This document shows positions 8,635 to 16,192 of a DNA stretch of 64,000 nucleotides, piece after piece. The notes beneath the pieces are model-generated. The model was not told the origin of the DNA, ran no database searches, and worked only from the letters and a program-made list of their open reading frames with translations. Every line of letters begins with the position of its first letter. The stretch's first letter is position 1. This DNA comes from W0P28-013 sp963659365 (GTDB lineage: Bacteria; Bacteroidota; Bacteroidia; Bacteroidales; Paludibacteraceae). Made by a program: the position numbers and the translations under genes. Location of the stretch: NCBI GenBank assembly GCA_963659365.1, contig CAVKTI010000001.1, forward strand, positions 1 through 64,000, read 5' to 3'.

Positions 8635-9111
8635 GGCTCTATAACGAATTGAGTGGGTAAGGTATTTTTGGAGTGGGGAAAAATTTGCAAATTTGCGGTA
8701 TGGAAACGAAAGATATTTTTACGCTAGCATTGGGTTTGCAAGAGCCTTGGCATGTGGCCAAAGTTAGTCTTGTTGCGACGGAGGGGTCGAGCAAAGAGTT
8801 GCATTTGTGGTTGGAGTTTAGCAAGGGTGCTAAATTTAGCATCAATGGTTCGCCGAGGCAAACGGCATACGACACCATCGACAAGACATGGCGGCATTTG
8901 AACTTTTTTCAGTATCGCTGCTATCTGCACGCAAAAGTGCCGCGCATTCGTACAGGCGAGCACTCCATCGAGATGGTCGAAGTGCCTTGGGCGCGCCCCG
9001 AGAGCGGATTTACGATGTTGTAGGATAGCCAACATTGAAACTTTAAGCACACAATCTACTTCGACACTAGCAGTTTCCAACTAGACTACCCACACGAAAT
9101 GTTATAGGGCC
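8635..9111 (+). mobile_element. collapsed ISL3-family element with both terminal inverted repeats
   Basis: The ends GGCTCTATAAC...GTGGGTA (8635-8659) and the reverse complement GGCCCTATAAC...GTGGGTA (9087-9111) match at 19 of 25 positions and begin GGC, as ISL3-family ends do. Between them only the first ~107 codons of a transposase remain, so the 477-bp unit is non-autonomous. The 8-base flanks (AATCAATG and TATTTAAC) are not a target duplication. Confidence 0.7.
8700..9023 (+). pseudogene. N-terminal fragment of ISL3-family transposase
   Basis: The 107-residue frame METKDIFTLALGLQEPWHV...DKTWRHLNFFQYRCYLH ends abruptly at GFTML. The TWRHLNFFQ and CYLHAKVPRI blocks are the zinc-finger/N-terminal region of ISL3 (IS204/IS1001) transposases, normally ~400 residues. 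The DDE catalytic core and C-terminus are absent, so it is not an active enzyme. It could still bind the ends of related elements; no expression signal was seen. Confidence 0.7.
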
Positions 9112-9139
9112 TATTTAACCATGCTTTCCCCTCACTCGC

Positions 9140-9880
9140 CTACTCGGTCGCTGTCCAAATGCGGTAGGCGGCTTCGGCTTGTAGGTGCAACATTTCGGTG
9201 CCGTTTTTTATGGTTGCGCCAAATGCTTCGCCCTTGGCGAGAAATTGGGTTTTGGTGGGATTATAGACCAAATCGAACAGCAGATGTTGCGGTGTCAGTG
9301 CGCGGTAGGGAATGTCGGGATAGCCCTCCACCTCGGGATACATGCCGAGCGGTGTGGTGTTGATTATTAGGCGGTGCGCAGCCACCACTTCGGCATCGGT
9401 TTCGGCGTAGTCGAGGCGGCATGGGCCTGCTTCGCGCGACACATAAATCCATTCTATACCGAGTTTGTTGAGTACAAAGGTAACCGCCCGCGATGCGCCG
9501 CCAGTACCCAGCACAAGGGCTTTGTCGTGGTGCGGCGCAAGCAACGGCCGCAGCGACTGTTCAAAGGCGATGGCATCGGTGTTGTAGCCCACCATGCGGC
9601 AGCGGTCGCCCTGTCGGTCGAACTTTATGGTATTGACTGCGCCAATCGTCTTGACTTCGGGCGAGAGTGCGTCGAGCAGCGGCACAACGGCGGTTTTGTA
9701 GGGCATGGTTACATTCAGTCCGTCCCATTTTTTTGCCAAAATCTGCGGCAAATGGTCGCCCGACGGCACTTCGCACAGCGTGTAGTCGGCTGCGATATTT
9801 TCGTTGGCAAATTTCTGCGTGAAATAGGTTTGCGAAAACGAATGTACGAGCGTGCGCCCTATCAATCCGTAGTGTTTCAT
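9140..9880 (-). CDS. aroE: shikimate dehydrogenase
   Basis: NADP-dependent reduction of 3-dehydroshikimate to shikimate in aromatic amino acid synthesis. The 246-residue protein is a little shorter than E. coli AroE (272). Substrate-binding HSFSQTYF, the catalytic pair Lys62 (NVTMPYKTAV) and Asp102 (GYNTDAIAF), the nucleotide-binding loop LGTGGASRAV, NTTPLGMYP and the C-terminal NGTEMLHLQAEAA are visible. The ATG at 9880 overlaps the upstream DedA stop codon (ATGA), indicating translational coupling; a longer frame to 9937 would overlap the DedA gene and lacks family similarity. Downstream lies the ISL3 remnant. Confidence 0.95.
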   Translation of the reverse strand: MKHYGLIGRTLVHSFSQTYFTQKFANENIAADYTLCEVPSGDHLPQILAKKWDGLNVTMPYKTAVVPLLDALSPEVKTIGAVNTIKFDRQGDRCRMVGYNTDAIAFEQSLRPLLAPHHDKALVLGTGGASRAVTFVLNKLGIEWIYVSREAGPCRLDYAETDAEVVAAHRLIINTTPLGMYPEVEGYPDIPYRALTPQHLLFDLVYNPTKTQFLAKGEAFGATIKNGTEMLHLQAEAAYRIWTATE

Positions 9881-10611
9881 GCTTGGCGGTGCGATTTTTC
9901 GCGCTGTTTTTTCACAATTTTGCGCACTATCAGCCACAAAATGCCAACGCCCACCAACGCCACCATCGCTATGGAGAGTTCGTGGTTATACTTGTCGATA
10001 AGGTCGGCCTGACCGTGCGCCAGATAGCCGATAAGCGCCAGCACAATGTTCCACGCGCCTGCACCGAGTGTGGTGTAGAGCAAAAATGCGCCCATGTTCA
10101 TACGCGCCAATCCCGCAGGAATGGAGATGAGTTGGCGAATGCCCGGCACCAGCCGCCCGACGAAAGTCGATATTTTGCCGTGGTCGTTGAAATAGTCTTC
10201 GGCCTTTTTGATTTTTTCGCTGCTCAAAAGGCAGAGCCGCCCTACCCGACTGTCGGCAAATTTGTAGATAATCGGTCGCCCGAGCCAGAGCGCCAAAAAG
10301 TAGTTGATGAGCGCGCCAATAATGGCACCAATCGTTCCAAAAACCACCACCAACACAATGTTCATCGAATTGTCGGGATTGCTGGCAACATAGGCGGCGG
10401 GCGGAATCACCACCTCCGAGGGGAACGGAATGAACGAACTCTCGATGGTCATCAGTGCGGTGATGCTGCCGTAGTTCATATTTTCGTCGTACCAGCCGAT
10501 AATGCGCTGCAAAAGCGATTGTGCGGAATCCTGTTTTGCCTCCGTCGCAGCGTTTTGCGCCCACAAACCCATCGGCAACACCAGCAAAATTGTTATCAGG
10601 AGTTTTTTCAT
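9877..10611 (-). CDS. DedA/VTT-domain membrane protein
   Basis: A 244-residue inner-membrane protein of the DedA family, members of which are linked to recycling of undecaprenyl-phosphate and other lipid carriers. An N-terminal signal-like helix (MKKLLITILLVLPMGLWA) is followed by a soluble stretch, then the VTT core with ESSFIPFPSEVVIPPAAY and GRLVPGIRQLISIPAG motifs and several hydrophobic helices, ending in a basic tail KKQREKSHRQA. It is translationally coupled to aroE. The cleavable-looking signal before the first core helix is less common in the family. Exact lipid substrate cannot be told from sequence. Confidence 0.9.
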   Translation of the reverse strand: MKKLLITILLVLPMGLWAQNAATEAKQDSAQSLLQRIIGWYDENMNYGSITALMTIESSFIPFPSEVVIPPAAYVASNPDNSMNIVLVVVFGTIGAIIGALINYFLALWLGRPIIYKFADSRVGRLCLLSSEKIKKAEDYFNDHGKISTFVGRLVPGIRQLISIPAGLARMNMGAFLLYTTLGAGAWNIVLALIGYLAHGQADLIDKYNHELSIAMVALVGVGILWLIVRKIVKKQREKSHRQA

Positions 10612-10951
10612 TGGTTGATCAGTTGATTGGTTGATTAGTTGATTAGTTGATCAGTTGATTGGTTGATAGGTTTCTCAAAATTGCTGGCGCAATTTTGGTT
10701 TCTGAGTTTCTATGTTTCTGCTTTGCAAGATTTTTGCTACGCTCGGCATAGTTCAAACGAGTTTGACTCTGCTCTCGCTTATCGCAAAAATTCTCGCGCT
10801 TCGCGCTGTTTCTATGTTTTTGTTGAAGTGTTAAACTGTTGAATCGTTCGGACGCACTCGGTGCGTCCCTACTTTCGCACTTTCATACTTTCTCACTTTC
10901 ACACTAAAAAATTCCTCACTCCTCACTTCTCACTACTCACTTCTAACTTGT
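10612..10951. repeat. intergenic repeat mosaic between TPR gene and DedA gene
   Basis: No gene seen. In order: tandem 8-base units GTTGATNR (10613-10670), TTTCTCAAAATTGC-TGGC-GCAATTTTGG hairpin (10671-10699), the GCGCTTCGCGC segment (10796-10807), the GGACGCAC palindrome (10850-10872), tandem CACTTTC heptamers (10876-10905) and CCTCACT repeats (10916-10940). Confidence 0.7.
10850..10872 (-). repeat. REP-like palindrome, copy 1
   Basis: GGACGCACTCGGTGCGTCC followed by CTAC. One of ten copies in this window, all in spacers; this one is in the reverse orientation. Confidence 0.8.
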
Positions 10952-12343
10952 TCAGAGTGTCAAATTCTCGTCGGCATAGGGGAATATGCGCAGGAATTCC
11001 TCTTTGGCGTCGGTGTCGAGGCGTTTGGCTTGGTTGTAGTAGTTTTGCGCCTTTTGGTAGTCTTCGTTGGCGTAGCAGGCCACAGCGGTAAAAAATTGCA
11101 ACCCGTCCAAACTCGACTGCCTTTTTTCGCAAAGCAGAATGGCATGTTCGTAAGTTTTTTGGGCTTTTTCGCTCGAATCGAACACAAGATAGGCATCGCC
11201 AAGGCGTTTCCACGCAAGCGGCTCCTCCCGACCGACACCACGCACAACTTTTTGCAGCAGCGGTATCACCTCGCTGCCGTTATGTTCGCGCATCAGAATA
11301 TCGACCAACATCATGTTGTACTCCAATGGTTTGGGGTTCATGGCGAGCGCCTTTTTGATGTGCTGTTTGGCCTTTTCCATCTCGTCCAACGCCGCGTAAG
11401 TAACCCCTACGCCGAACCATGCTTGGTCGTTTTTGGGATTTATCTCTATCGCCTTTTGGTAGGCGTGTTGTGCTTCTTTCGGTTTTTCGAGCGATTCGTA
11501 GCATTCGCCGAGCAGCGCATACATACCGTCGTCGGTGGGTCTCATTTCTAGATATTTTTTGCAACTCTCGGCCGCGCCCTGCATATCGCCAAGACGGTAT
11601 TGGCAGTAGGCTTTTTGCGACAGCGACAGGCTATCGGTAGGATCGATGGCCAGCACATAATCGTAGGCGGTGAGTGCCTCGCGATAATTCTGCTCGTCGT
11701 ACTGGAGCGAAGCAAGCAGACACCATGTCCGCCCACGGTAAGGATCCATGTCGAGCACACGGTTGTAGAGCGCAATGGCTTCGTCGGTGCGGTTCAAACA
11801 CTCTACCGTCAATGCTTTGGCTTCGAGCAAATCCAAATTATTGGGCTCTACGGCCAGCCCTTTTTCGAAAAAGTAGAGGCTATTTTTGTAGTCCAATGCT
11901 CGGTTTATCGTGCCGATAATGTCCAAACAGAGTCCGGGAATGTCGGCACTTTCGTCGCTATTGTCCACCAAATCGCGAAATTCGGCAAGTGCTTCGCTCT
12001 TTTGACCAAGTCGATAGAGAATTTCGGCGCGATTGAATGTGTGCACTGGGTCATCGACATCGCGGTAGGCGTCGAGCAATTTCAACGCATCGCGCAATTT
12101 GCCTCTGTGGAGCAAGATAGCCGCCTTTTGGCACTGCAAATAGCGGTCGCCCGGGTGCAGTTTGAACCCATATTCGAGCGCCCTTTTTGCACTATCAATC
12201 TCGCCTTCGAACAGGTAATGCTCGATGATTATCTCCATCTCTTCGACATCGAAATAGTCGAGCCGACCGAGCGCAACAGCCGCTTCGTAGTGGAGCACCA
12301 ACTGGCGATCCTCGTCCGATAGATTTTCGTTGTAGAGATCCAT
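10952..12343 (-). CDS. tetratricopeptide-repeat protein
   Basis: A 463-residue soluble protein made of about ten TPR helices pairs, with typical units such as NLDLLEAKALTVECLNRTDE, SLSLSQKAYCQYRLGDMQGA, DGMYALLGECYESLEKPKEA and DQAWFGVGVTYAALDEMEKA. There is no signal peptide or membrane segment, so it is probably a cytoplasmic scaffold; the partner is unknown. The start MDLYNENLSDEDRQLV at 12343 is preferred, because the 43 in-frame codons upstream run into a MITE-like repeat (12365-12568). It may share a transcript with DedA and aroE across a 340-base repeat spacer, although that spacer could equally contain a separate start. Confidence 0.85.
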   Translation of the reverse strand: MDLYNENLSDEDRQLVLHYEAAVALGRLDYFDVEEMEIIIEHYLFEGEIDSAKRALEYGFKLHPGDRYLQCQKAAILLHRGKLRDALKLLDAYRDVDDPVHTFNRAEILYRLGQKSEALAEFRDLVDNSDESADIPGLCLDIIGTINRALDYKNSLYFFEKGLAVEPNNLDLLEAKALTVECLNRTDEAIALYNRVLDMDPYRGRTWCLLASLQYDEQNYREALTAYDYVLAIDPTDSLSLSQKAYCQYRLGDMQGAAESCKKYLEMRPTDDGMYALLGECYESLEKPKEAQHAYQKAIEINPKNDQAWFGVGVTYAALDEMEKAKQHIKKALAMNPKPLEYNMMLVDILMREHNGSEVIPLLQKVVRGVGREEPLAWKRLGDAYLVFDSSEKAQKTYEHAILLCEKRQSSLDGLQFFTAVACYANEDYQKAQNYYNQAKRLDTDAKEEFLRIFPYADENLTL

Positions 12344-12364
12344 TTTTGTCGTGTTGTTTTTCAA

Positions 12365-12568
12365 GGGGACTTCTATAAATTCCCCCATTTCGTAAAAAAG
12401 TTTAACAACGGCTGGATTTCTGAACAGTTTTGTGTGCTTTTTGTTTTTGGGCTGTATCTGTCTGACTTTCAATCAATTACAATGCCATCGCATTGCGCTT
12501 TCGCTCAAGCCAAATATCTGCTATTCCAAAATTCAAAAATCACTACAAGGCAATTTATAGAAATCCCC
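12365..12568 (-). mobile_element. MITE-like element, copy 1 (204 bp)
   Basis: Terminal inverted repeats GGGGACTTCTATAAATTCC (12365-12383) and, on the other end, GGGGATTTCTATAAATTG read in reverse (12551-12568). The interior aligns, in reverse complement, along its whole length with 49666-49867: shared blocks include TTGTAGTGATTTTTGA, TTTGGCTTGA, AAAGCGCAATGCG and CATTGTAATTGA. No transposase is encoded. One end lies one base from the asnC-like stop codon and the other 21 bases upstream of the TPR start. Confidence 0.7.
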
Positions 12569-12569
12569 T

Positions 12570-13034
12570 TTAGTTGAACGAGGCCACTTGGCGCACAAAC
12601 ACCTCGTCGAGCGAAATGAAACAAGTTTCGGTGTTGCTCACGCCTTCGAGCGAGCCGATTTTGTCCATAATAATCGACATCAGGTGGTGATTGTCGTGCG
12701 CATAGATTTTCACGAACAGTGTGTAACGCCCTGTTATTGAGTGGCATTCGACAATTTCGGGGATATTTTTCAACGCTTCGACAATCTCGTCGTAGTAGGT
12801 CAAATTCGATATGGTTACGCCCACAAAAGCGCAGGTTTGGTAGCCGATTTTGCTCACATCGACCACAAATTCCGAGCCTTTGATGATGCCGTTGTCTATC
12901 ATTTTTTGCACCCGCTGGTGAATGGCCGCACCCGACACATTGCACTCGCGCGCCACTTCTAAAAAGGGTGTACGCGCATTTTGCGAAATCATTTGCAGGA
13001 TTTTCAAATCCAACTTATCAATAGTGTGTGCCAT
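12570..13034 (-). CDS. Lrp/AsnC-family transcriptional regulator
   Basis: A 154-residue DNA-binding regulator. The N-terminal helix-turn-helix spans LDLKILQMISQNARTPFLEV...VSGAAIHQRVQKM, and the C-terminal RAM domain (GVTISNLTYYDEIVEAL...HSITGRYTLFVKIYA) binds amino-acid effectors and forms dimers/octamers. Length is standard. The effector is not predictable. The gene has its own promoter (13091-13121) and its stop codon is abutted by a MITE-like element, so the downstream TPR gene may be separated from it. Confidence 0.93.
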   Translation of the reverse strand: MAHTIDKLDLKILQMISQNARTPFLEVARECNVSGAAIHQRVQKMIDNGIIKGSEFVVDVSKIGYQTCAFVGVTISNLTYYDEIVEALKNIPEIVECHSITGRYTLFVKIYAHDNHHLMSIIMDKIGSLEGVSNTETCFISLDEVFVRQVASFN

Positions 13035-13090
13035 AACTGTTTGTTTATTAAGGTTTTACACAAATTCCGACTTTGCAATCGCCTAAAATG

Positions 13091-13121
13091 CAAAGATAGC
13101 AAAAATTTATCACACCTGCAA
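13091..13121 (-). promoter_or_regulatory. promoter of the Lrp/AsnC-family gene
   Basis: On the minus strand TATCTTTG (13091-13098) is preceded by TTG (13119-13121) with 20 bases between them. The gene starts at 13034. Confidence 0.55.
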
Positions 13122-13232
13122 CAGCATTTTTCAGGGAAACGCAGCAGATTTATCGGGAGAGTCCTTTCGGCTGCACACGGTTGTTTGTGTAATGCCAACG
13201 GAAATCTGCACCGACGAAAACGGACAAAACAG

Positions 13233-13263
13233 TTGCTTTTTCGGCACAATTTTCGTATCTTTG
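13233..13263 (+). promoter_or_regulatory. promoter of the 47-aa mini-gene
   Basis: TTG at 13233-13235 and TATCTTTG at 13256-13263, 20 bases apart. The mini-gene starts 26 bases downstream. Confidence 0.55.
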
Positions 13264-13288
13264 CAAGTGCAAACAGGAGGGCAAAACT

Positions 13289-13432
13289 ATGCCAACCACA
13301 AAAACCACAAACCACACTAGCAGAGTAAAGAAAAGTACAGACACTGCAACAAAAAGGCTTTCAAAAACAGGACTCTTTTTGAGAAAAAGACCAGATGGAG
13401 TTATTTTGGACATGAGAGCCGTTTTGAAATAA
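13289..13432 (+). CDS. 47-residue basic small protein, unknown function
   Basis: A complete short frame, ATG 13289 to TAA 13432. It is preceded by a clear promoter and by AGGAGG (13276-13281), a rare strong Shine-Dalgarno-like sequence for this genome. The N-terminal half is rich in Thr, Lys and Arg (MPTTKTTNHTSRVKKSTD) and the end reads FLRKRPDGVILDMRAVLK. I recall short Bacteroidota proteins ending in similar DMRAVLK/DMKAVLK sequences, but do not know their function. The DUF1295 gene follows 35 bases later, possibly on the same transcript. Confidence 0.65.
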   Translation: MPTTKTTNHTSRVKKSTDTATKRLSKTGLFLRKRPDGVILDMRAVLK

Positions 13433-13467
13433 CAACGATAACAAGAGTTTACTTTCGCAGAAAAATT

Positions 13468-14268
13468 ATGGAGATGAACACGCTATTGATTTTGTTTGCC
13501 GTTGCGCTGGCGGTGTCGAGTGTCGGTTGGAAAAAATTTGTCTATTTCATTTCGTTGGGCTACGGTTTTAGCATTGCGGCTATGGGCATTGCTCTGCCCG
13601 TCATTTACCACGATGCGCTTACGCTGTCGGCGTTGCTGCTTGCGCTGCTATTGCTAGTTTATGGGTGTCGCTTGGGAATTTTTCTGCTCGTACGCGAAAT
13701 TCGGAGTGCATCGTATCGCAAGGAGTTGCCCAACCTGACCAAGACCAGCAAACCGATGACGGCTGGCACAAAACTCGCCATCTGGTTTTCGTGCGCCCTA
13801 CTCTATGTGATGCAAGTTTCGCCCGTGGCGTTTCGCTTGATAAACGATGCCGCCGCCGATGCGTGGACATGGGCAGGCATTTGCATCGCTGCGCTGGGGC
13901 TGATTGTAGAATCGACGGCCGACTTGCAGAAATCGAGCGCCAAGAAAATTGCGCCAAAACGCTTTGTCGATACAGGTTTGTACCGCATTGTGCGTTGCCC
14001 GAACTATTTCGGCGAGATTTTGGTTTGGACAGGCATTTTTGTGAGTGGTGTCGGGCTGTATGCCAATGCGTTTCAGTGGATTTTTGCGTCGTTGGGCTAC
14101 ATTTGCATCGTCTATATCATGTTTGGTGGCGCACGGCGTTTAGAGATTCGCCAGAACAAAAACTACGGTGCCAACCCCGATTACCAAAAATATGTCAAAA
14201 ACACGCCCATCATTCTGCCGCTCGTGCCGCTCTATTCGGTAGAAAAGCAGACTTGGCTGAAAGGCTGA
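13468..14268 (+). CDS. DUF1295 / steroid 5-alpha-reductase-like membrane enzyme
   Basis: A 266-residue integral membrane protein with about six hydrophobic helices, starting MEMNTLLILFAVALAVSS. The C-terminal third carries the signature shared by isoprenylcysteine methyltransferases and DUF1295 proteins: RFVDTGLYRIVRCPNYFGEILVWTGIF and, near the end, EIRQNKNYGANPDYQKY. Bacterial members are annotated as steroid reductase-like or methyltransferase-like; the cofactor (NADPH or S-adenosylmethionine) cannot be decided by eye. It probably acts on a hydrophobic substrate in the inner membrane. It follows the 47-codon mini-gene closely and is followed by a 459-base spacer. Confidence 0.85.
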   Translation: MEMNTLLILFAVALAVSSVGWKKFVYFISLGYGFSIAAMGIALPVIYHDALTLSALLLALLLLVYGCRLGIFLLVREIRSASYRKELPNLTKTSKPMTAGTKLAIWFSCALLYVMQVSPVAFRLINDAAADAWTWAGICIAALGLIVESTADLQKSSAKKIAPKRFVDTGLYRIVRCPNYFGEILVWTGIFVSGVGLYANAFQWIFASLGYICIVYIMFGGARRLEIRQNKNYGANPDYQKYVKNTPIILPLVPLYSVEKQTWLKG

Positions 14269-14320
14269 AGCACTCCCCGCCTACGCCGTTGATGTGCGAT
14301 ATTGATAGTGTTGTTGGTCG

Positions 14321-14361
14321 CAAGACAACTACTTTAGAGAAAATCCTCTAAAGTTGTCTTG
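14321..14361. terminator. bulged inverted repeat, likely bidirectional terminator
   Basis: CAAGACAAC-TAC-TTTAGAG pairs with CTCTAAAGTTGTCTTG across a 5-7 base loop, giving a 16-bp stem with a 3-base bulge. It lies 3' of the DUF1295 gene and covers the stop codon of the small reverse frame. Confidence 0.45.
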
Positions 14362-14464
14362 AACCAAAAAGAAATTCTCCAAAGAGTTCCCCTTTGTTAC
14401 GCTCGGCTTTCCATACTATGTCAGTTGGTTTACTTTTGTAAAATCTATAAGTCTCTTGTTCCAT
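14348..14464 (-). CDS. 38-residue small frame, possible truncated gene
   Basis: ATG 14464 to TAG 14348 encodes MEQETYRFYKSKPTDIVWKA...GEFLFGSRQL. A promoter-like TATCTTTG lies 22 bases upstream on the same strand. The F-Y-x-x-x-P-T-D-x-V-W and GEFLF pattern recalls the start of longer hypothetical proteins in Bacteroidota, so this may be the surviving 5' end of a truncated gene rather than a functional peptide. Confidence 0.4.
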   Translation of the reverse strand: MEQETYRFYKSKPTDIVWKAERNKGELFGEFLFGSRQL

Positions 14465-14485
14465 AAACGCTTCCCTATTACCTCA

Positions 14486-14515
14486 CAAAGATAGAAAAAA
14501 ATGCGAACTACCAAA
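14486..14515 (-). promoter_or_regulatory. promoter of the 38-aa reverse frame
   Basis: Minus-strand TATCTTTG (14486-14493) with TTTG (14512-14515) 18 bases upstream. Confidence 0.45.
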
Positions 14516-14640
14516 GCACCTCTTCCAAGTCGATATTGTCGGTGCTTTTCTTTATGCGAGTGAAGAATCAAATGCTCTTTTTTTGTTTTTTTAGTTTCAT
14601 TTACGAAAAAAACTCATTACACAAGCAACCACAAAAAAGT

Positions 14641-14675
14641 AGGCTGTCCAACAACTTTTCATTGTTAGACAGCCT
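14641..14675. terminator. hairpin terminator-like element
   Basis: AGGCTGTCCAACAA pairs with TTGTTAGACAGCCT with one mismatch around a 7-base loop, flanked by AAAAAG on the left and CTTACTTTC on the right. A gene on either strand could use it. Confidence 0.45.
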
Positions 14676-14712
14676 CTTACTTTCGCTCTTTCGGACTTTC
14701 GCACTATTTTCG

Positions 14713-14720
14713 TAACTTTG
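14713..14720 (+). promoter_or_regulatory. -7 element of the FtsX/LolC-like permease gene
   Basis: TAACTTTG is separated from the ATG at 14728 by only 7 bases (CAGGCTG), so the message would be leaderless or nearly so. No clear -33 TTG is seen. Confidence 0.5.
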
Positions 14721-14727
14721 CAGGCTG

Positions 14728-15972
14728 ATGAACACCGAACTATTCATAGCGCGTCACCTGCATTTCGACGAGAGCGATGGTCGCCGTATGTCACGCCCTG
14801 CTGTGCGTGTGGCTACGGCTGGCATTGCTGTTGGGCTGGCGGTGATGCTCATTGCAGTGGCAGTGGTGGTGGGTTTCAAACGCGAAGTGAGCGGACAGAT
14901 TGTCGGTTTTGGGTCGCACATACAGGTGGCGGCCTACCAGACGGGCAGCGACTACGAGGCAACGCCCATTGCGCCGAGCGACTCGCTGTTGCAAACACTC
15001 GCCGCCATTCCGCATGTGGAGCGTGTGCAGCGTGTTGCTACCAAGCCAGGCATTGTCAAAACCGACGACGATTTCGAGGGCATTGTGCTGAAAGGCGTTG
15101 ATGGCAGTTTCGACTGGCAATTTTTCGACAATCACCTTGTGGCTGGCACTACGCCGACCGTGGGCGACAGCGCAGCGACGAACGACGCGCTCATCTCGCG
15201 CCACACGGCCAACCTGCTGCGGCTGTCGGTGGGCGACCGCTTTACCGCCTATTTTGTGGGCGAACCCGTGCGCGCACGCCGATTCACCGTGTGTGGCATC
15301 TACGAAACCGCTTTTGCCGACTTCGACCGCCTATATGTGCTGACCGACCTGCGCCATGTGCAGCGACTGAACGGCTGGAACAGCACGCAAATCGGGCAAT
15401 TGGAACTGTTGATCGATGATTTTGGCACGATAGACGAGGTGGAACGCGAAGTGTTTTTTGCTACCGCCACCGCCACTCTGCACGACCAGACGCTGTTGCA
15501 GACGCGCAGCATCAAAAAAATTGTGCCGCGTATGTTCGAATGGCTCGATATGCTCGATGTGAATGCGTGGGTGATTCTTGCGCTGATGCTGGCTGTGGCG
15601 GGCTTCAACATGATTTCGGGGCTGCTCATCATCATACTCGAGCGCACCAGCACCATCGGACTGCTCAAAGCGATGGGCGCACGCAACCGCGCCATACGCA
15701 AAATTTTTGTCTGTCAAGCCGCATTTCTCATCGGCAAAGGTATGTTTTGGGGCAATGTGGTGGGCTGCGCCATTGTGCTGATAGAGCAACTGACGCACGC
15801 CATTCCGCTCGACCCTGCCATGTATTATGTCAATTATGTGCCTGTGGTGTTGAGCGTGGGACATTGGCTACTCATCAATGTCGGCACTTTTGCGCTCACG
15901 CTGCTGATGCTCATTGCGCCGTCGCACATCATCGCCTACATTCAGCCGTCGCAAGCCATCAAATTCGACTGA
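14728..15972 (+). CDS. FtsX/LolC-like ABC transporter permease
   Basis: A 414-residue inner-membrane permease of the MacB/LolCE superfamily. Architecture: N-terminal helix (~25-48, VRVATAGIAVGLAVMLIAVA), a ~220-residue periplasmic MacB_PCD-like domain, then three C-terminal helices (VILALMLAVAGFNMISGLLI; WGNVVGCAIVLIEQL; LLINVGTFALTLLMLIAPSH). The cytoplasmic coupling motif ERTSTIGLLKAMGARNRAIRK is typical of LolC/E. Such proteins move lipoproteins or drive cell-wall hydrolases with an ATPase partner; no ATPase is adjacent here. The start is set by the family N-terminus MNTELFIARHLHF and the abutting promoter. Confidence 0.88.
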   Translation: MNTELFIARHLHFDESDGRRMSRPAVRVATAGIAVGLAVMLIAVAVVVGFKREVSGQIVGFGSHIQVAAYQTGSDYEATPIAPSDSLLQTLAAIPHVERVQRVATKPGIVKTDDDFEGIVLKGVDGSFDWQFFDNHLVAGTTPTVGDSAATNDALISRHTANLLRLSVGDRFTAYFVGEPVRARRFTVCGIYETAFADFDRLYVLTDLRHVQRLNGWNSTQIGQLELLIDDFGTIDEVEREVFFATATATLHDQTLLQTRSIKKIVPRMFEWLDMLDVNAWVILALMLAVAGFNMISGLLIIILERTSTIGLLKAMGARNRAIRKIFVCQAAFLIGKGMFWGNVVGCAIVLIEQLTHAIPLDPAMYYVNYVPVVLSVGHWLLINVGTFALTLLMLIAPSHIIAYIQPSQAIKFD

Positions 15973-15993
15973 AAAGTTTTTGAAAGTATGAAA

Positions 15994-16017
15994 GTAGTGA
16001 CGCTCCGAGTGCGTCCG
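15994..16017 (+). repeat. REP-like palindrome, copy 2 (degenerate)
   Basis: GTAGTGACGCTCCGAGTGCG with TCCG following; two substitutions break the left arm. Confidence 0.65.
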
Positions 16018-16162
16018 TTTCTGTGGAACGATTAATTGCTACACTTTTGGAACATTTTGTTGGCAGCAGAAAAATTCCAATCTAAAAACCACTCTATTTT
16101 GTCCCCAAAATCACGATTTTGCCCTTTTAATGGGGGAAATTTTATTTTTTTTAGGAAAAAAA

Positions 16163-16192
16163 TTGTTTTTTCAAAATTATTGCGTACCTTTG
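16163..16192 (+). promoter_or_regulatory. orphan promoter
   Basis: TTG (16163-16165) and TACCTTTG (16185-16192) are 19 bases apart. The next gene starts 243 bases on and has its own -7 box, so this may drive a non-coding RNA or be a relic. Confidence 0.4.

Larger units (their letters stand above)
14269..14727. other. spacer with small reverse frame and hairpins
   Basis: Between the DUF1295 and permease genes the only coding candidate is a 38-codon reverse frame (14348-14464). Hairpins are at 14321-14361, 14512-14548 (AAAGCACC...GGTGCTTT) and 14641-14675. Tandem CTTTCNNA units (14675-14705) precede the permease promoter. Confidence 0.6.

Noticed and set aside
10613..10670. CRISPR-like tandem array
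   Set aside because: The units are 8 bases long without spacers; it is a simple tandem repeat.
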